This document shows positions 15,503 through 22,086 of a DNA stretch of 28,024 bases, one piece after another. This DNA comes from Proteobacteria bacterium UBA6156 (GTDB lineage Bacteria > Pseudomonadota > Alphaproteobacteria > UBA2136 > UBA6156): the NCBI GenBank assembly GCA_002422365.1, contig DIUO01000029.1, positions 1-28,024 of the forward strand, read 5' to 3'. Within the stretch, counting starts at the first letter, position 1. Every line of letters begins with the position of its first letter. The position numbers and the translations under genes were made by a program. Below the pieces are notes generated by a model. That model saw nothing but the letters and a program-made list of their open reading frames with translations. It did not search any database and was not told the origin of the DNA.

Positions 15503-16258
15503 ATGGCCGGGCACAGTAAATTTAAGAACATTCAGCACCGCAAGGCGGCGCAAGATAAGAAGAAGGCCAAGGTTTATACGAAGTATATCCGCGACATTAT
15601 GACCGCTGCGCGGCAGGGCGGGGGGGATTTGGCCAGTAACCCAACCTTACGCAGCCTGGTGGACAAGGCCCGCCGCGAAAACATGACCAACGAAGTGGTG
15701 ACGCGAGCCATTAAGCGAGGCACCGGCGAAATTGCTGGGGCGGATTATATTGAGCGCACGTATGAAGGCTATGGCCCCGGCGGTGTGGCGGTGTTTGTGA
15801 CCACCCTGACCGACAACCCCACCCGCACCATTACGAACGTGCGCACGGCCTTTAGCAAACACGGCGGGAACGTGGGGCAGGATGGCACGGTGGCGTGGAT
15901 GTTCAAGCAAGTGGGGCAGATAACCTACCCGGCCAAAGTGGCCGACGTGGATGCCATGCTGGAAGCCGGAATTATGGCCGGGGCCGAAGATGTGGAAAGC
16001 GACGAGCTGGAGCACCTGATAACCACCAGTGTGGGTGGTTTTGGCACCGTGAGGGACGCGCTGGCCGAGGATTACGGCGAGGCGGAGGAGGCGGAGCTTG
16101 CTTATATTCCGACACAAATGCAGGCGGTGACTAGCCTGGAGATTGCCCAGAGTGTGCTGAAAATGGTGGATCAGCTTGAGAATGATGATGATGTGCAGGC
16201 GGTGGTGACCAATATGGAACTTTCGGATGATGTGGCTGCTGAGTTAGGCGCGGGCTAA
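15503..16258 (+). CDS. yebC: YebC/PmpR family protein
   Basis: A 251-aa member of the YebC/TACO1 family, cytoplasmic, described in different systems as a transcriptional regulator or a helper of translation at proline stretches. The full family pattern is present: MAGHSKFKNIQHRKAAQD at the start, DLASNPTLRSLVDKARREN, RGTGE, then YEGYGPGGVAVFV, TDNPTRT and FSKHGGNVG, and a C-terminal ferredoxin-like part. AGGGA lies 7 bases before the ATG. It is immediately preceded by a broken copy of its own 5' end. Confidence 0.95.
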   Translation: MAGHSKFKNIQHRKAAQDKKKAKVYTKYIRDIMTAARQGGGDLASNPTLRSLVDKARRENMTNEVVTRAIKRGTGEIAGADYIERTYEGYGPGGVAVFVTTLTDNPTRTITNVRTAFSKHGGNVGQDGTVAWMFKQVGQITYPAKVADVDAMLEAGIMAGAEDVESDELEHLITTSVGGFGTVRDALAEDYGEAEEAELAYIPTQMQAVTSLEIAQSVLKMVDQLENDDDVQAVVTNMELSDDVAAELGAG

Positions 16259-16261
16259 AAC

Positions 16262-16304
16262 GGCTTTTTTTGGCTGTCTTGCGGCCATGAGAAAAGCCTT
16301 TTAT
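16262..16304 (+). terminator. probable yebC terminator
   Basis: GGCTTTT (16262-16268) pairs with AAAAGCC (16292-16298), with an inner GGC/GCC arm, and is followed by TTTTAT. The stem is short and A/T-rich, so strength is uncertain. Confidence 0.45.
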
Positions 16305-16336
16305 GGATTCCAGATAAAAGAGAGCGAAGAGTACGA

Positions 16337-16449
16337 TTTACAGGAAGTGCTTCGGCTCGGTAAGGGTGGTGCCTGGTCGGAGGTTTCCTCCAAAAATGGG
16401 ATTTTTGGGGAAACCTGACCGCAAGGCACGGTGGGGCCGAAATGCTCTG
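16337..16449 (+). repeat. 113-nt structured repeat, copy 1 (possible small RNA or palindromic element)
   Basis: The core hairpin is at 16381-16416: an AGGTTTCC...GGAAACCT outer stem, one bulged base, a CAAAAAT...ATTTTTG inner stem and a GGG loop. It is enclosed by GTGCCT/AGGCAC arms. Copy 2 at 21925-22037 has the same length and differs at about 13 positions. Six of those make up three paired swaps that keep base pairs. I do not recognise a known RNA family. Confidence 0.8.
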
Positions 16450-16463
16450 GAAAATGTAATTGC

Positions 16464-16478
16464 TTAAACAGCTTTAAA
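16464..16478 (+). repeat. 15-bp motif shared with the downstream palindrome
   Basis: The 15-mer TTAAACAGCTTTAAA occurs here and as its reverse complement at 17375-17389, at the left end of the large palindrome; a near copy lies at 17540-17554. The first two face each other around the HAD gene. Confidence 0.7.
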
Positions 16479-16579
16479 GTTATTGGTAATCAGACTGAGT
16501 GGCGGGTTTTTGGGCGGAAAGGGTGGCGGATGGGGCGGATTTTGACCATACTTAGAATGATAGGAAATGATAAGATTTT

Positions 16580-17275
16580 ATGAGTAAGCCTGCTTTATTT
16601 GTTTTTGATTTTGATGATACGCTTTGCTTTACGGAGCCCTATATGGCGGCGCCGTTTTATGCTGCGATGATGGACTTTTTGGTGCCCCACCGCCCGGGCA
16701 TAACCCTGCCGGAGCTGATGGTGATGAACACCGAGCTTTACCGCAAACATGGCAGCAGCCTGCATGGCTGGATGCATGAACTGGGTGAAGATATGGCCTT
16801 TACGTTGCGGATGTTTAAGCAATTTGCGCCGCACCTGCGCGACGGCGTGCTGCCGCACATGCAGCGCAATGAAGTGTTGCTGGCACGTTTGGCAGCGTTG
16901 CAGGCGCAAGGCCATGAGCTGGTGATTTTGACGCTGGGGCACCGTGATTATTGCCTGCCGATTTTGGAAAAAGTGGGGATTGCGGAGTATATTCCGGCAG
17001 AAAAGGTGTTTGATATTAGTGTGATGGAAGGGCGGCTGAAGCGGGATGCTTCGACATATGACTATTTATTGCAGCACCATGTGAAGGGTGAGTGGCGGCA
17101 TAAATATATGTTTGAAGACAGTATGGCTAACCTGATTGCGGCGCATAAGGCGGGGTTTGAGACGATTTTGGTGGGGCCGCAGAAGGTGCCGGAGGAGTTG
17201 CAGGAGGCGATTGACCGGCAGTTTGGGACTGTTGTGGAGGGGATTGATGCGGTGTTGGGGGATATGCCGGTTTAG
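16580..17275 (+). CDS. HAD superfamily hydrolase
   Basis: A 231-aa cytoplasmic phosphatase-like protein. HAD motif I is FVFDFDDTL with nucleophile D10 and acid/base D12. Motif II is the Thr in LVILTLGH. The acidic motif IV is FEDSMANL near residue 177. A helical cap of about 75 residues follows motif I, as in subfamily I phosphatases. The substrate is not predictable; sugar phosphates or nucleotides are typical. The upstream Shine-Dalgarno is weak. The gene sits alone, bracketed by an inverted 15-bp motif and converging on the FAD oxidoreductase. Confidence 0.85.
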   Translation: MSKPALFVFDFDDTLCFTEPYMAAPFYAAMMDFLVPHRPGITLPELMVMNTELYRKHGSSLHGWMHELGEDMAFTLRMFKQFAPHLRDGVLPHMQRNEVLLARLAALQAQGHELVILTLGHRDYCLPILEKVGIAEYIPAEKVFDISVMEGRLKRDASTYDYLLQHHVKGEWRHKYMFEDSMANLIAAHKAGFETILVGPQKVPEELQEAIDRQFGTVVEGIDAVLGDMPV

Positions 17276-17323
17276 GGTTTAGGAAGTACTTGCGGCTTTG
17301 AGGTTTGAGTATGCCTCCCGGCG

Positions 17324-17373
17324 GGGGTGGGCCCCGGATAGCTGGCGGGGCCCCAAAATGGGGGCCCTACCCC
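17324..17373. repeat. hairpin after the HAD gene
   Basis: GGGGTGGGCCCC (17324-17335) pairs with GGGGCCCTACCCC (17361-17373) with one bulged T. No U-tract follows. It is the first of four structures in the 443-base HAD/FAD gap. Confidence 0.65.
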
Positions 17374-17377
17374 ATTT

Positions 17378-17551
17378 AAAGCTGTTTAAATAATAAATTG
17401 CAGTGCCTGCAAGCCTGCGGGCGGGCTAAAAAGGCATCTGGATTGCGTCGGCAAAACAGGAAAAGAGGGCCACTCTTACCCTGTTTTCCCACCACAACCA
17501 GCTGCCTTTTTATCTCCGCCATGCACCGCACTTTATTATTTAAACAGCTTT
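17378..17551. repeat. 174-bp nested palindrome with perfect 20-bp ends (MITE-like)
   Basis: The terminal arms 17378-17397 and 17532-17551 are perfect reverse complements of 20 bases. Pairing continues inward to 17406/17523 with two mismatches. Further nested arms are 17427-17441 with 17498-17512 (one mismatch), 17453-17460 with 17480-17487, and 17463-17467 with 17473-17477 around a GGCCA loop. No open frame of note lies inside. It could be a miniature inverted-repeat element or a very stable RNA. Confidence 0.85.
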
Positions 17552-17566
17552 AGACCCGCCGAGCTT

Positions 17567-17616
17567 CCGGGGTGACAGCGGAGCTGAGTGAGGGGGCAAA
17601 CCCCCTCAACCCCCGG
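17567..17616. repeat. hairpin in the HAD/FAD gap
   Basis: A perfect inner stem TGAGGGGG-CAAA-CCCCCTCA (17589-17608) is enclosed by CCGGGG/CCCCGG. A run of seven T follows at 17626-17632, inside a short GCAC/GTGC stem, so termination of the HAD transcript here is possible but poorly spaced. Confidence 0.55.
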
Positions 17617-17652
17617 TGGGGCACGTTTTTTTGGTGCGAGTATATTCGAGAT

Positions 17653-17710
17653 CCCGGGTCTGGGCGGGGGCCCCCCATTTGTTCCAAATGTGACCCCGCC
17701 GCAGCCCGGG
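17653..17710. repeat. three-tier hairpin next to the FAD gene stop
   Basis: CCCGGG/CCCGGG arms (17653-17658, 17705-17710), GCGGGG/CCCCGC (17664-17669, 17694-17699) and CATTTG-TTC-CAAATG (17676-17690) nest in register. It ends 8 bases before the FAD gene stop codon on the minus strand, so it would fold in that transcript's 3' end. Confidence 0.65.
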
Positions 17711-17718
17711 AAACGGTG

Positions 17719-18576
17719 CTAGTTTGCTAAGGGTAAGGGAATGGCGGGGGCGAGGCCGAGGCCGATTTTGCCGAGGGCGGTGACGATGTGGAGCATGGGC
17801 TCCGGGCTAGTGAGAAGCGGTGTGCGCGGGGTTTGGGTGGGGCGGTTGCCGAGCCAGATTTCTTGGAGTTTCAGGTGGGGGGCGATGGCGTGGACCCGGC
17901 GGAGGAGCTCGGCCTGTTTGGCGGGTGGGATGGCGCCGTGGTGGGGCTCTTGCAGGCTCCAGTTGACGCTGCCTGCGAGGACTTCTCCGGCGGTGAAGCT
18001 GGGGCAGAGGAAGAGGTTGTCTTGGGCGATGAGGCCTTCGATGTCTCCGGTAAAGCGCGCGGCGAGGCCTGCGGAGATGGTGATGGGCGCCCCGGTTAGG
18101 GCGGCGTTGCCGTAGCCTGCGGTGAGGATGGTGTGGTCGGTTTGGTTGCGGATGTTGGCAAGATTGGTGATGGGATGATTTTCGTGGATGACCCCGCCCT
18201 TCTGGCGGATGGCCTGGGCGAGGAGGGGAAAGATGAGGGCGGTGTTGAGTTGGTAGCGACCGTTTTGCCAGTCGCGGAAGAAGGTGGGGAGGGGGGTGGT
18301 GGTTTCGGTGGCTAACTGTTGGGCGAGGGCGGGCCATTGGGCGATGCCTTGGCGCTGGAGGAGGTCTATGGGACGATTTAGCCCGGTGACGGGGACGAGG
18401 ATGCCGAGGGACTGGCCGGAGGCGCCGGAGGCGATAGTATTGGCTTCGTACAGGGTGACCTGGTGGCCTGCGGTGGCGGCGCGGTAGGCCAGGGTGAGGC
18501 CTGCGATGCCTGCGCCGATTATCGCGACGCGATAAGTGTTTTGTGTTTTGTGTTTAGTGTTTGGTGTCGTTTGCAT
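17719..18576 (-). CDS. FAD-dependent oxidoreductase (DAO family)
   Basis: A 285-aa flavoprotein. After about 15 residues comes the dinucleotide-binding Rossmann motif GAGIAGL (21-27) with Glu44 at the end of strand 2 (VTLYEAN), then ASGASGQSLGIL, a turn common in DAO-type enzymes and in the MnmC C-terminal domain. It is short for the DAO family (usually 350 or more). The substrate is unknown. ATG 18576 was chosen; an in-frame ATG at 18612 adds 12 residues, and neither has a clear Shine-Dalgarno. Residues about 5-14 (Thr, Asn, Lys, His rich) are simply translated heptamer repeat, an odd spacer between the start and the fold. Confidence 0.78.
   Translation of the reverse strand: MQTTPNTKHKTQNTYRVAIIGAGIAGLTLAYRAATAGHQVTLYEANTIASGASGQSLGILVPVTGLNRPIDLLQRQGIAQWPALAQQLATETTTPLPTFFRDWQNGRYQLNTALIFPLLAQAIRQKGGVIHENHPITNLANIRNQTDHTILTAGYGNAALTGAPITISAGLAARFTGDIEGLIAQDNLFLCPSFTAGEVLAGSVNWSLQEPHHGAIPPAKQAELLRRVHAIAPHLKLQEIWLGNRPTQTPRTPLLTSPEPMLHIVTALGKIGLGLAPAIPLPLAN
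18536..18563 (-). repeat. heptamer repeat at the start of the FAD gene
   Basis: On the + strand GTGTTTT, GTGTTTT, GTGTTTA, GTGTTTG with strict period 7, then a decayed fifth unit. In the gene sense it is (AACACAA/TA)n and encodes part of the N-terminal tail before the Rossmann fold. Confidence 0.88.
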
Positions 18577-18627
18577 TTTAATAGCTATGGCCTGCGGCCA
18601 TGCAAAATGCAAAGCGGAAATTATAAA

Positions 18628-18654
18628 AGAGACCTTGGCGCGGTGGTGCCAGGG
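18628..18654 (-). terminator. intrinsic terminator at the end of the post-rpsB structured region
   Basis: A 12-bp stem (AGAGACC and GGTCTCT ends, TTGGC/GCCAG inner part, 8-base loop) is followed on the minus strand by TTTATAATTT. It marks the likely end of transcription coming from rpsB and lies just upstream of the FAD gene. Confidence 0.65.
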
Positions 18655-18655
18655 T

Positions 18656-18958
18656 CTCTCGTCGTAACGCCCGGCTCCATCTCAGAGTTGGGCAGGTCGG
18701 GGTTTTTGGCCCCGGGATCACCTTGTCCGGCGACTCACGTGGCGGGACAGTTAAGCAAGGATTGACGGTACCTTGCTACCCTGCCCGTGAGGTGAGTACG
18801 GGCGGGGATGGGAATAAAATAAGTGACACGGGCGAAGGACTGAAGCTCAACTCATTACTTCAACCCGTGTCACCCTCCGGCAAACTCTGTGGGACTACGG
18901 GGCAGAGTATGTGCCGGAAGAAGAATTTTGAGGAAACGCTATGATTTTTCGAAACTTG
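18656..18958 (-). ncRNA. structured non-coding region downstream of rpsB, unidentified
   Basis: Several stems lie in a row between rpsB and the terminator. They are TCCGGCA/TGCCGGA around CTCTG/CAGAG (about 18876-18919), a perfect 10-bp GTGACACGGG/CCCGTGTCAC (about 18823-18873), a long nested stem with AGCAAGG/CCTTGCT centre (about 18727-18803), and CGGGG/CCCCG near 18698-18715. I checked for RNase P, SRP, tmRNA and common riboswitch signatures by eye and found none. It may be an unrecognised RNA or the 3' region of the rpsB transcript. Confidence 0.4.
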
Positions 18959-18979
18959 GGGCGGGAGCGACCCGCCCTT
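18959..18979 (-). terminator. possible rpsB terminator hairpin
   Basis: GGGCGGG-TCGCT-CCCGCCC lies 17 bases after the rpsB stop on the minus strand. The downstream U-tract is poor, so readthrough into the structured region is likely. Confidence 0.4.
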
Positions 18980-18995
18980 GCCATGCTGGGAGCCG

Positions 18996-19967
18996 TTAGG
19001 CGCTGGCGGCTTCGGCGGCCGGGGCTTCGGCAGCCGGGGCGGCGGCTTTGGCTTCGGCGGCTTCGGCTTTGTCGTCGGCGGTTGCGGCCTCTTGCGCGGC
19101 TTTGCTGAGGGTGACGGTGGTTTGACCCTTGCCACCGCTGGCGCGGTTGCCGCTGCCGCTGCTGACGCTGGGTTGGGCGTTGTGCAGGGCGGCTTGCATT
19201 TGGATGCCGGAGAGGACGGCGTCGGTCATCAGCTTAGCGTAGAGGCTGAGGGCGCGGGCGGAGTCGTCGTTGCCGGGGATCATGTAGGTGACACCGTCGG
19301 GTGTGGCGTTGGTATCGACAATGCCGATGACGGGGATGCCGAGTTTGACGGCTTCGTCGACGGCGATTTTATCTTCGTGCACGCTCAGCACCACCACGAG
19401 GTCCGGCAGGCCGGCCATGTTCATGATACCGCCCAGCACGCGGTTGAGGTTTTCGCGCTCGCGCGTGCGCATCAGGCGCTCTTTTTTGGTCAGGTGCGCC
19501 ATGGGGTCTTTGATGCCGGAGCGGTCGACCTGGTTGATGTCGCCACCGACGGCGGCCAGGGCGGCCTCCAGCTGGGCTTTGGCTTCGGCGGCGCCTTTGA
19601 AGCCTTCTTCAATTTCCTTCAGGCGCTTGATGGACTGGCTGACGGTTTTCCAGTTGGTGAGGATACCACCCAGCCAGCGGTGGTTGACGTAGTACATGCC
19701 GGAGCGTTCGGCGGCTTCGCGGGCGACATCGCGCGCTTGTTTTTTGGTGCCGACGAACAGCACGCGGCCGCCACGGGCCACGGTGGCCTCGATAGCTGCC
19801 AGAGCGGTGTAGATCATCGGTACGGTTTGGGTGAGGTCGAAAATATGGATGCCGTTACGGGTGCCGTAGATGTAGGACTTCAGTTTGGGGTTCCAGCGGA
19901 AGGAACGGTGACCGAAGTGGACGCCTGCGCCGAGGAGCTCGGACATTGTAAATTGCGGGAGGGCCAT
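18996..19967 (-). CDS. rpsB: 30S ribosomal protein S2
   Basis: S2 binds the 30S neck with S1. The start at 19967 gives the standard N-terminus MALPQFTMSELLGAGVHFGH and has AAAGAG about 7 bases upstream; ATG 19982 lacks a Shine-Dalgarno. The family core is complete: FVGTKKQA, YYVNHRWLGGILTNW, LTKKERLMRTRERENL, then IVDTNATPDGVTYMIPGNDD. At 323 aa it is long. There is an Ala/Glu-rich insertion between about residues 120 and 155 and a roughly 60-residue Ala/Glu/Lys tail of low complexity. Its usual partner tsf is absent downstream; a structured non-coding region follows instead. Confidence 0.96.
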   Translation of the reverse strand: MALPQFTMSELLGAGVHFGHRSFRWNPKLKSYIYGTRNGIHIFDLTQTVPMIYTALAAIEATVARGGRVLFVGTKKQARDVAREAAERSGMYYVNHRWLGGILTNWKTVSQSIKRLKEIEEGFKGAAEAKAQLEAALAAVGGDINQVDRSGIKDPMAHLTKKERLMRTRERENLNRVLGGIMNMAGLPDLVVVLSVHEDKIAVDEAVKLGIPVIGIVDTNATPDGVTYMIPGNDDSARALSLYAKLMTDAVLSGIQMQAALHNAQPSVSSGSGNRASGGKGQTTVTLSKAAQEAATADDKAEAAEAKAAAPAAEAPAAEAASA

Positions 19968-20081
19968 AAGGGGCTCTTTCATTTGGTTTATGCGTGGCTC
20001 GGAAGGATTTCAATGCCTTATGGCATCAACCAAAGCACTTCCGGCTGTGATTTCTGTTTCTTTTCAGGAACAGATGGGGGG

Positions 20082-20110
20082 CTTATGGGGGAGAATGCGA
20101 GTGGTGTCAA
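20082..20110 (-). promoter_or_regulatory. rpsB promoter
   Basis: On the minus strand a perfect TTGACA (20105-20110) and CATAAG (20082-20087) are separated by 17 bases. This would give an rpsB leader of about 105 bases containing an ATGCC/GGCAT hairpin (20013-20026). Confidence 0.6.
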
Positions 20111-20191
20111 GCGGGTTGGGGTTGACTTTAGGATGTGTATGCTGTTTTTTGGTGGGGTTCTCGATTGGGGGAACCATCTTTGGGGGACGTT

Positions 20192-20536
20192 ATGACTCAA
20201 ACTGTGAAAGTGCCGCATATTCCTTTTCCTTTACCGAGTTACGAAGAATTCTGGCGGGCGAAAGCCGAGGGGTTGCGCATGCGGTTGGCGCGTGTTCACC
20301 CGATTCCTGCCAAGTTGCAGGACACGGCCCTTTGCCCGATGATGGTCGATAAGCTCATGAATGAAGGGCTTCGGCTGATGCAGGCTTCGCCCCAGTTCTG
20401 GTGCTTCGTGAGAGAAGTGCCCGACGAAGTGGAGTTGCCAAAGCTGGTGGACGCCCTGCGGCAAATCGGTGCCAGTACGGACTTTTTGCTGGGCGTGGCG
20501 CTGGTGACGGCGACGACCTACGCGACCATACACTAG
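20192..20536 (+). CDS. hypothetical protein, 114 aa
   Basis: Not recognised. The start at 20192 was chosen for the GGGGGA Shine-Dalgarno 4-5 bases upstream; an in-frame ATG at 20135 lacks one. It is a soluble, mostly helical protein with no signal or membrane segment. It opens TVKVPHIPFPLPSYEEFWRAK, has a Cys/Met patch (DTALCPMMVDKLM) and ends in a hydrophobic stretch. A strong terminator follows, so it is a single-gene transcript between divergent rpsB and convergent mnmA. Codon usage matches its neighbours. Confidence 0.7.
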   Translation: MTQTVKVPHIPFPLPSYEEFWRAKAEGLRMRLARVHPIPAKLQDTALCPMMVDKLMNEGLRLMQASPQFWCFVREVPDEVELPKLVDALRQIGASTDFLLGVALVTATTYATIH

Positions 20537-20560
20537 CGCCCGCTGCGGGCTGAAAACGAT

Positions 20561-20600
20561 GCGCGCCGCCCTGAGGTTACCTTGGGCGGCGCGCTTTTTT
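20561..20600. terminator. strong intrinsic terminator
   Basis: A perfect 11-bp stem, GCGCGCCGCCC (20561-20571) with GGGCGGCGCGC (20584-20594), is followed by six T. It clearly ends the 114-aa gene on the + strand and lies 5 bases from the mnmA stop. Confidence 0.92.
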
Positions 20601-20605
20601 GTGCC

Positions 20606-21841
20606 TTAGGCCTCGGGCGAGAGGATGGCAACCTTGGTGCCTGCGGAGGGGGCAATGGTGGTTTGAGGCTGGTGGGTGGGGCTGGCCAGATTTTTATGTG
20701 TTTCTATCCAGCCGCCGCCGAGGAGGATGCCGCTCTCGGTATAAAACACGGCGGCTTGGCCGGGGGAGATGGCGTCGGGTTCGGACAGGATGACTTCGGC
20801 CTTGTTACTGGGCAGGGGGGTGATGTGGCAGGGCACGGCGGCGTGTTGGGCGCGGATTTTGGTGTGGGCGGCCAGGCCTTCGGGCGGCAGGGGCGTGCCG
20901 AGCCAGTTGAGTTCTTTGACTGTAAAGGTGTTTTTGCCGAGGGATTCTTTCGGCCCGATGACGACGTGGTGGGATTCCGGGCGGATTTCGGTGACGTACA
21001 TCGGGGTGGCAAAGCCGCCGGGCAAGCCCTTGCGCTGGCCGACGGTGTAGCCGACGATGCCGCTGTGGTGGCCGACGATGTGGCCGTCCTCGGTGATGAT
21101 GTCTCCGGGATGGGCGGCTTGCGGGGCGAATTTTTTGACGACGGCGGTGTAGTCTCCGCCGGGGACGAAGCAGATGTCGTAGCTATCTTTTTTATGGTGC
21201 ACGTGCAGGCCCATGGCGCGGGCTAATTCTCTTACCTGCGGCTTGGTGAGGTGGCCGAGGGGGAAGTGGATGAAGGCCAGTTGCTCTGGCGTGGTGGTGA
21301 AGAGGTAGTAGGTTTGGTCTTTCGCGCCGTCTTCCGCCTGGCGGATGACGGGTTGGCCGTTGACGGTATCTTTGATGACATAGTGGCCGGTGACGAGGAC
21401 ATCGGCGCCGAGGGATTTGGCTTTGTCGAGAAGCTCGACAAACTTGATGCGCTGGTTGCAGCGCACGCAGGGGATGGGGGTGGCGCCGGCGAGGTAAGTT
21501 TCGACAAAATCATCTATCACCGCTGCTTTGAAGGCGCTTTCCATGTTCAGCACATAGTGCGGGATGCCGATGGTTTGGCAGACGCGGCGGGCGTCGTAGA
21601 CGTCGTCGAGCGCGCAGCAGGTGCCGAATTCTTTGGCTTTGCCGCCATTCGATGCTGGAGTATAGTCCCAGAGTTGGAGCGTCATGCCGATGGTGTTATA
21701 GCCTGCCGCCTTGCAGAGAGCTGCGGTGGCGGAGCTGTCCACGCCGCCACTCATCGCCACCACTACGGTGGTCTCTTGCGGCGTTTTGCCCGGCACCAAG
21801 GGGGGCAGGGTGACGCCGAGGTCGGTGAGGTTGAGGGTCAT
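20606..21841 (-). CDS. mnmA: tRNA-specific 2-thiouridylase MnmA
   Basis: MnmA activates and thiolates U34 of tRNA-Lys, -Glu and -Gln, using sulfur relayed from a cysteine desulfurase. The 411-aa protein has the PP-loop SGGVDSS (31-37), GTCCALDDVYDARRVC with the first conserved cysteine region, and PCVRCNQRIKF with the second. TGHY, then DQTYYLF, and YDICFVPGGDY follow before the C-terminal beta-barrel domain (YTVGQRKGL, then LGKNTFTVKELNW). The length is slightly above the usual 360-390 because of an N-terminal extension of about 24 residues and a C-terminal tail. Confidence 0.95.
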   Translation of the reverse strand: MTLNLTDLGVTLPPLVPGKTPQETTVVVAMSGGVDSSATAALCKAAGYNTIGMTLQLWDYTPASNGGKAKEFGTCCALDDVYDARRVCQTIGIPHYVLNMESAFKAAVIDDFVETYLAGATPIPCVRCNQRIKFVELLDKAKSLGADVLVTGHYVIKDTVNGQPVIRQAEDGAKDQTYYLFTTTPEQLAFIHFPLGHLTKPQVRELARAMGLHVHHKKDSYDICFVPGGDYTAVVKKFAPQAAHPGDIITEDGHIVGHHSGIVGYTVGQRKGLPGGFATPMYVTEIRPESHHVVIGPKESLGKNTFTVKELNWLGTPLPPEGLAAHTKIRAQHAAVPCHITPLPSNKAEVILSEPDAISPGQAAVFYTESGILLGGGWIETHKNLASPTHQPQTTIAPSAGTKVAILSPEA

Positions 21842-21924
21842 GGCCTCGGTATAGGCTTTTCAGGCCCACGGGGCAAGGGTTGTTGCCCTGTTTTAGATGA
21901 AAAAGAGTGAAGAAGGTGCTTGTA

Positions 21925-22037
21925 TTTACAGGAAGTGCTGGGGATGGGTAAGGGTGGTGCCTGGTGGGAGGTTTGCACGAAAAATAGGATTTTTCGGCAA
22001 ACCTGACCCCAAGGCACGGTGGGGCCGGAATGCTCTG
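21925..22037 (+). repeat. 113-nt structured repeat, copy 2
   Basis: Same orientation and length as copy 1. The hairpin at 21969-22004 has an AGGTTTGC/GCAAACCT outer stem, the same single bulge, and a CGAAAAAT/ATTTTTCG inner stem. Relative to copy 1, base pairs 21966-22009, 21975-21998 and 21979-21995 are swapped from C-G to G-C. It sits between the mnmA start and the 84-aa gene stop, the only notable thing in this 245-base gap. Confidence 0.8.
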
Positions 22038-22086
22038 CTCAACATTAACTTATATGAAATACCAATATTTAACATACCTAGTCGGC

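Noticed and set aside
16287..16418. A 43-codon frame through 113-nt repeat copy 1, also open in part of copy 2 and sharing its stop
   Set aside because: Nearly all differences between the copies in this frame change the amino acid, while base pairing is preserved, and copy 2 has no matching in-frame start. Structure, not protein, explains the pattern.
18628..18958. Possible tmRNA, RNase P RNA or SRP RNA
   Set aside because: None of the conserved sequence blocks I know for these RNAs was found on either strand (no tag frame, no GAGGAAAGTCC block, no SRP GGAA loop motif). Left as unidentified.
20122..20150. TTGACT as a -35 for the 114-aa gene
   Set aside because: No acceptable -10 at 15-19 bases spacing.
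18978..20195. A 405-aa frame on the + strand over rpsB
   Set aside because: It is antisense to an unmistakable S2 protein; the Gly/Val/Asp-rich translation is typical of the reverse frame of a GC-rich gene.
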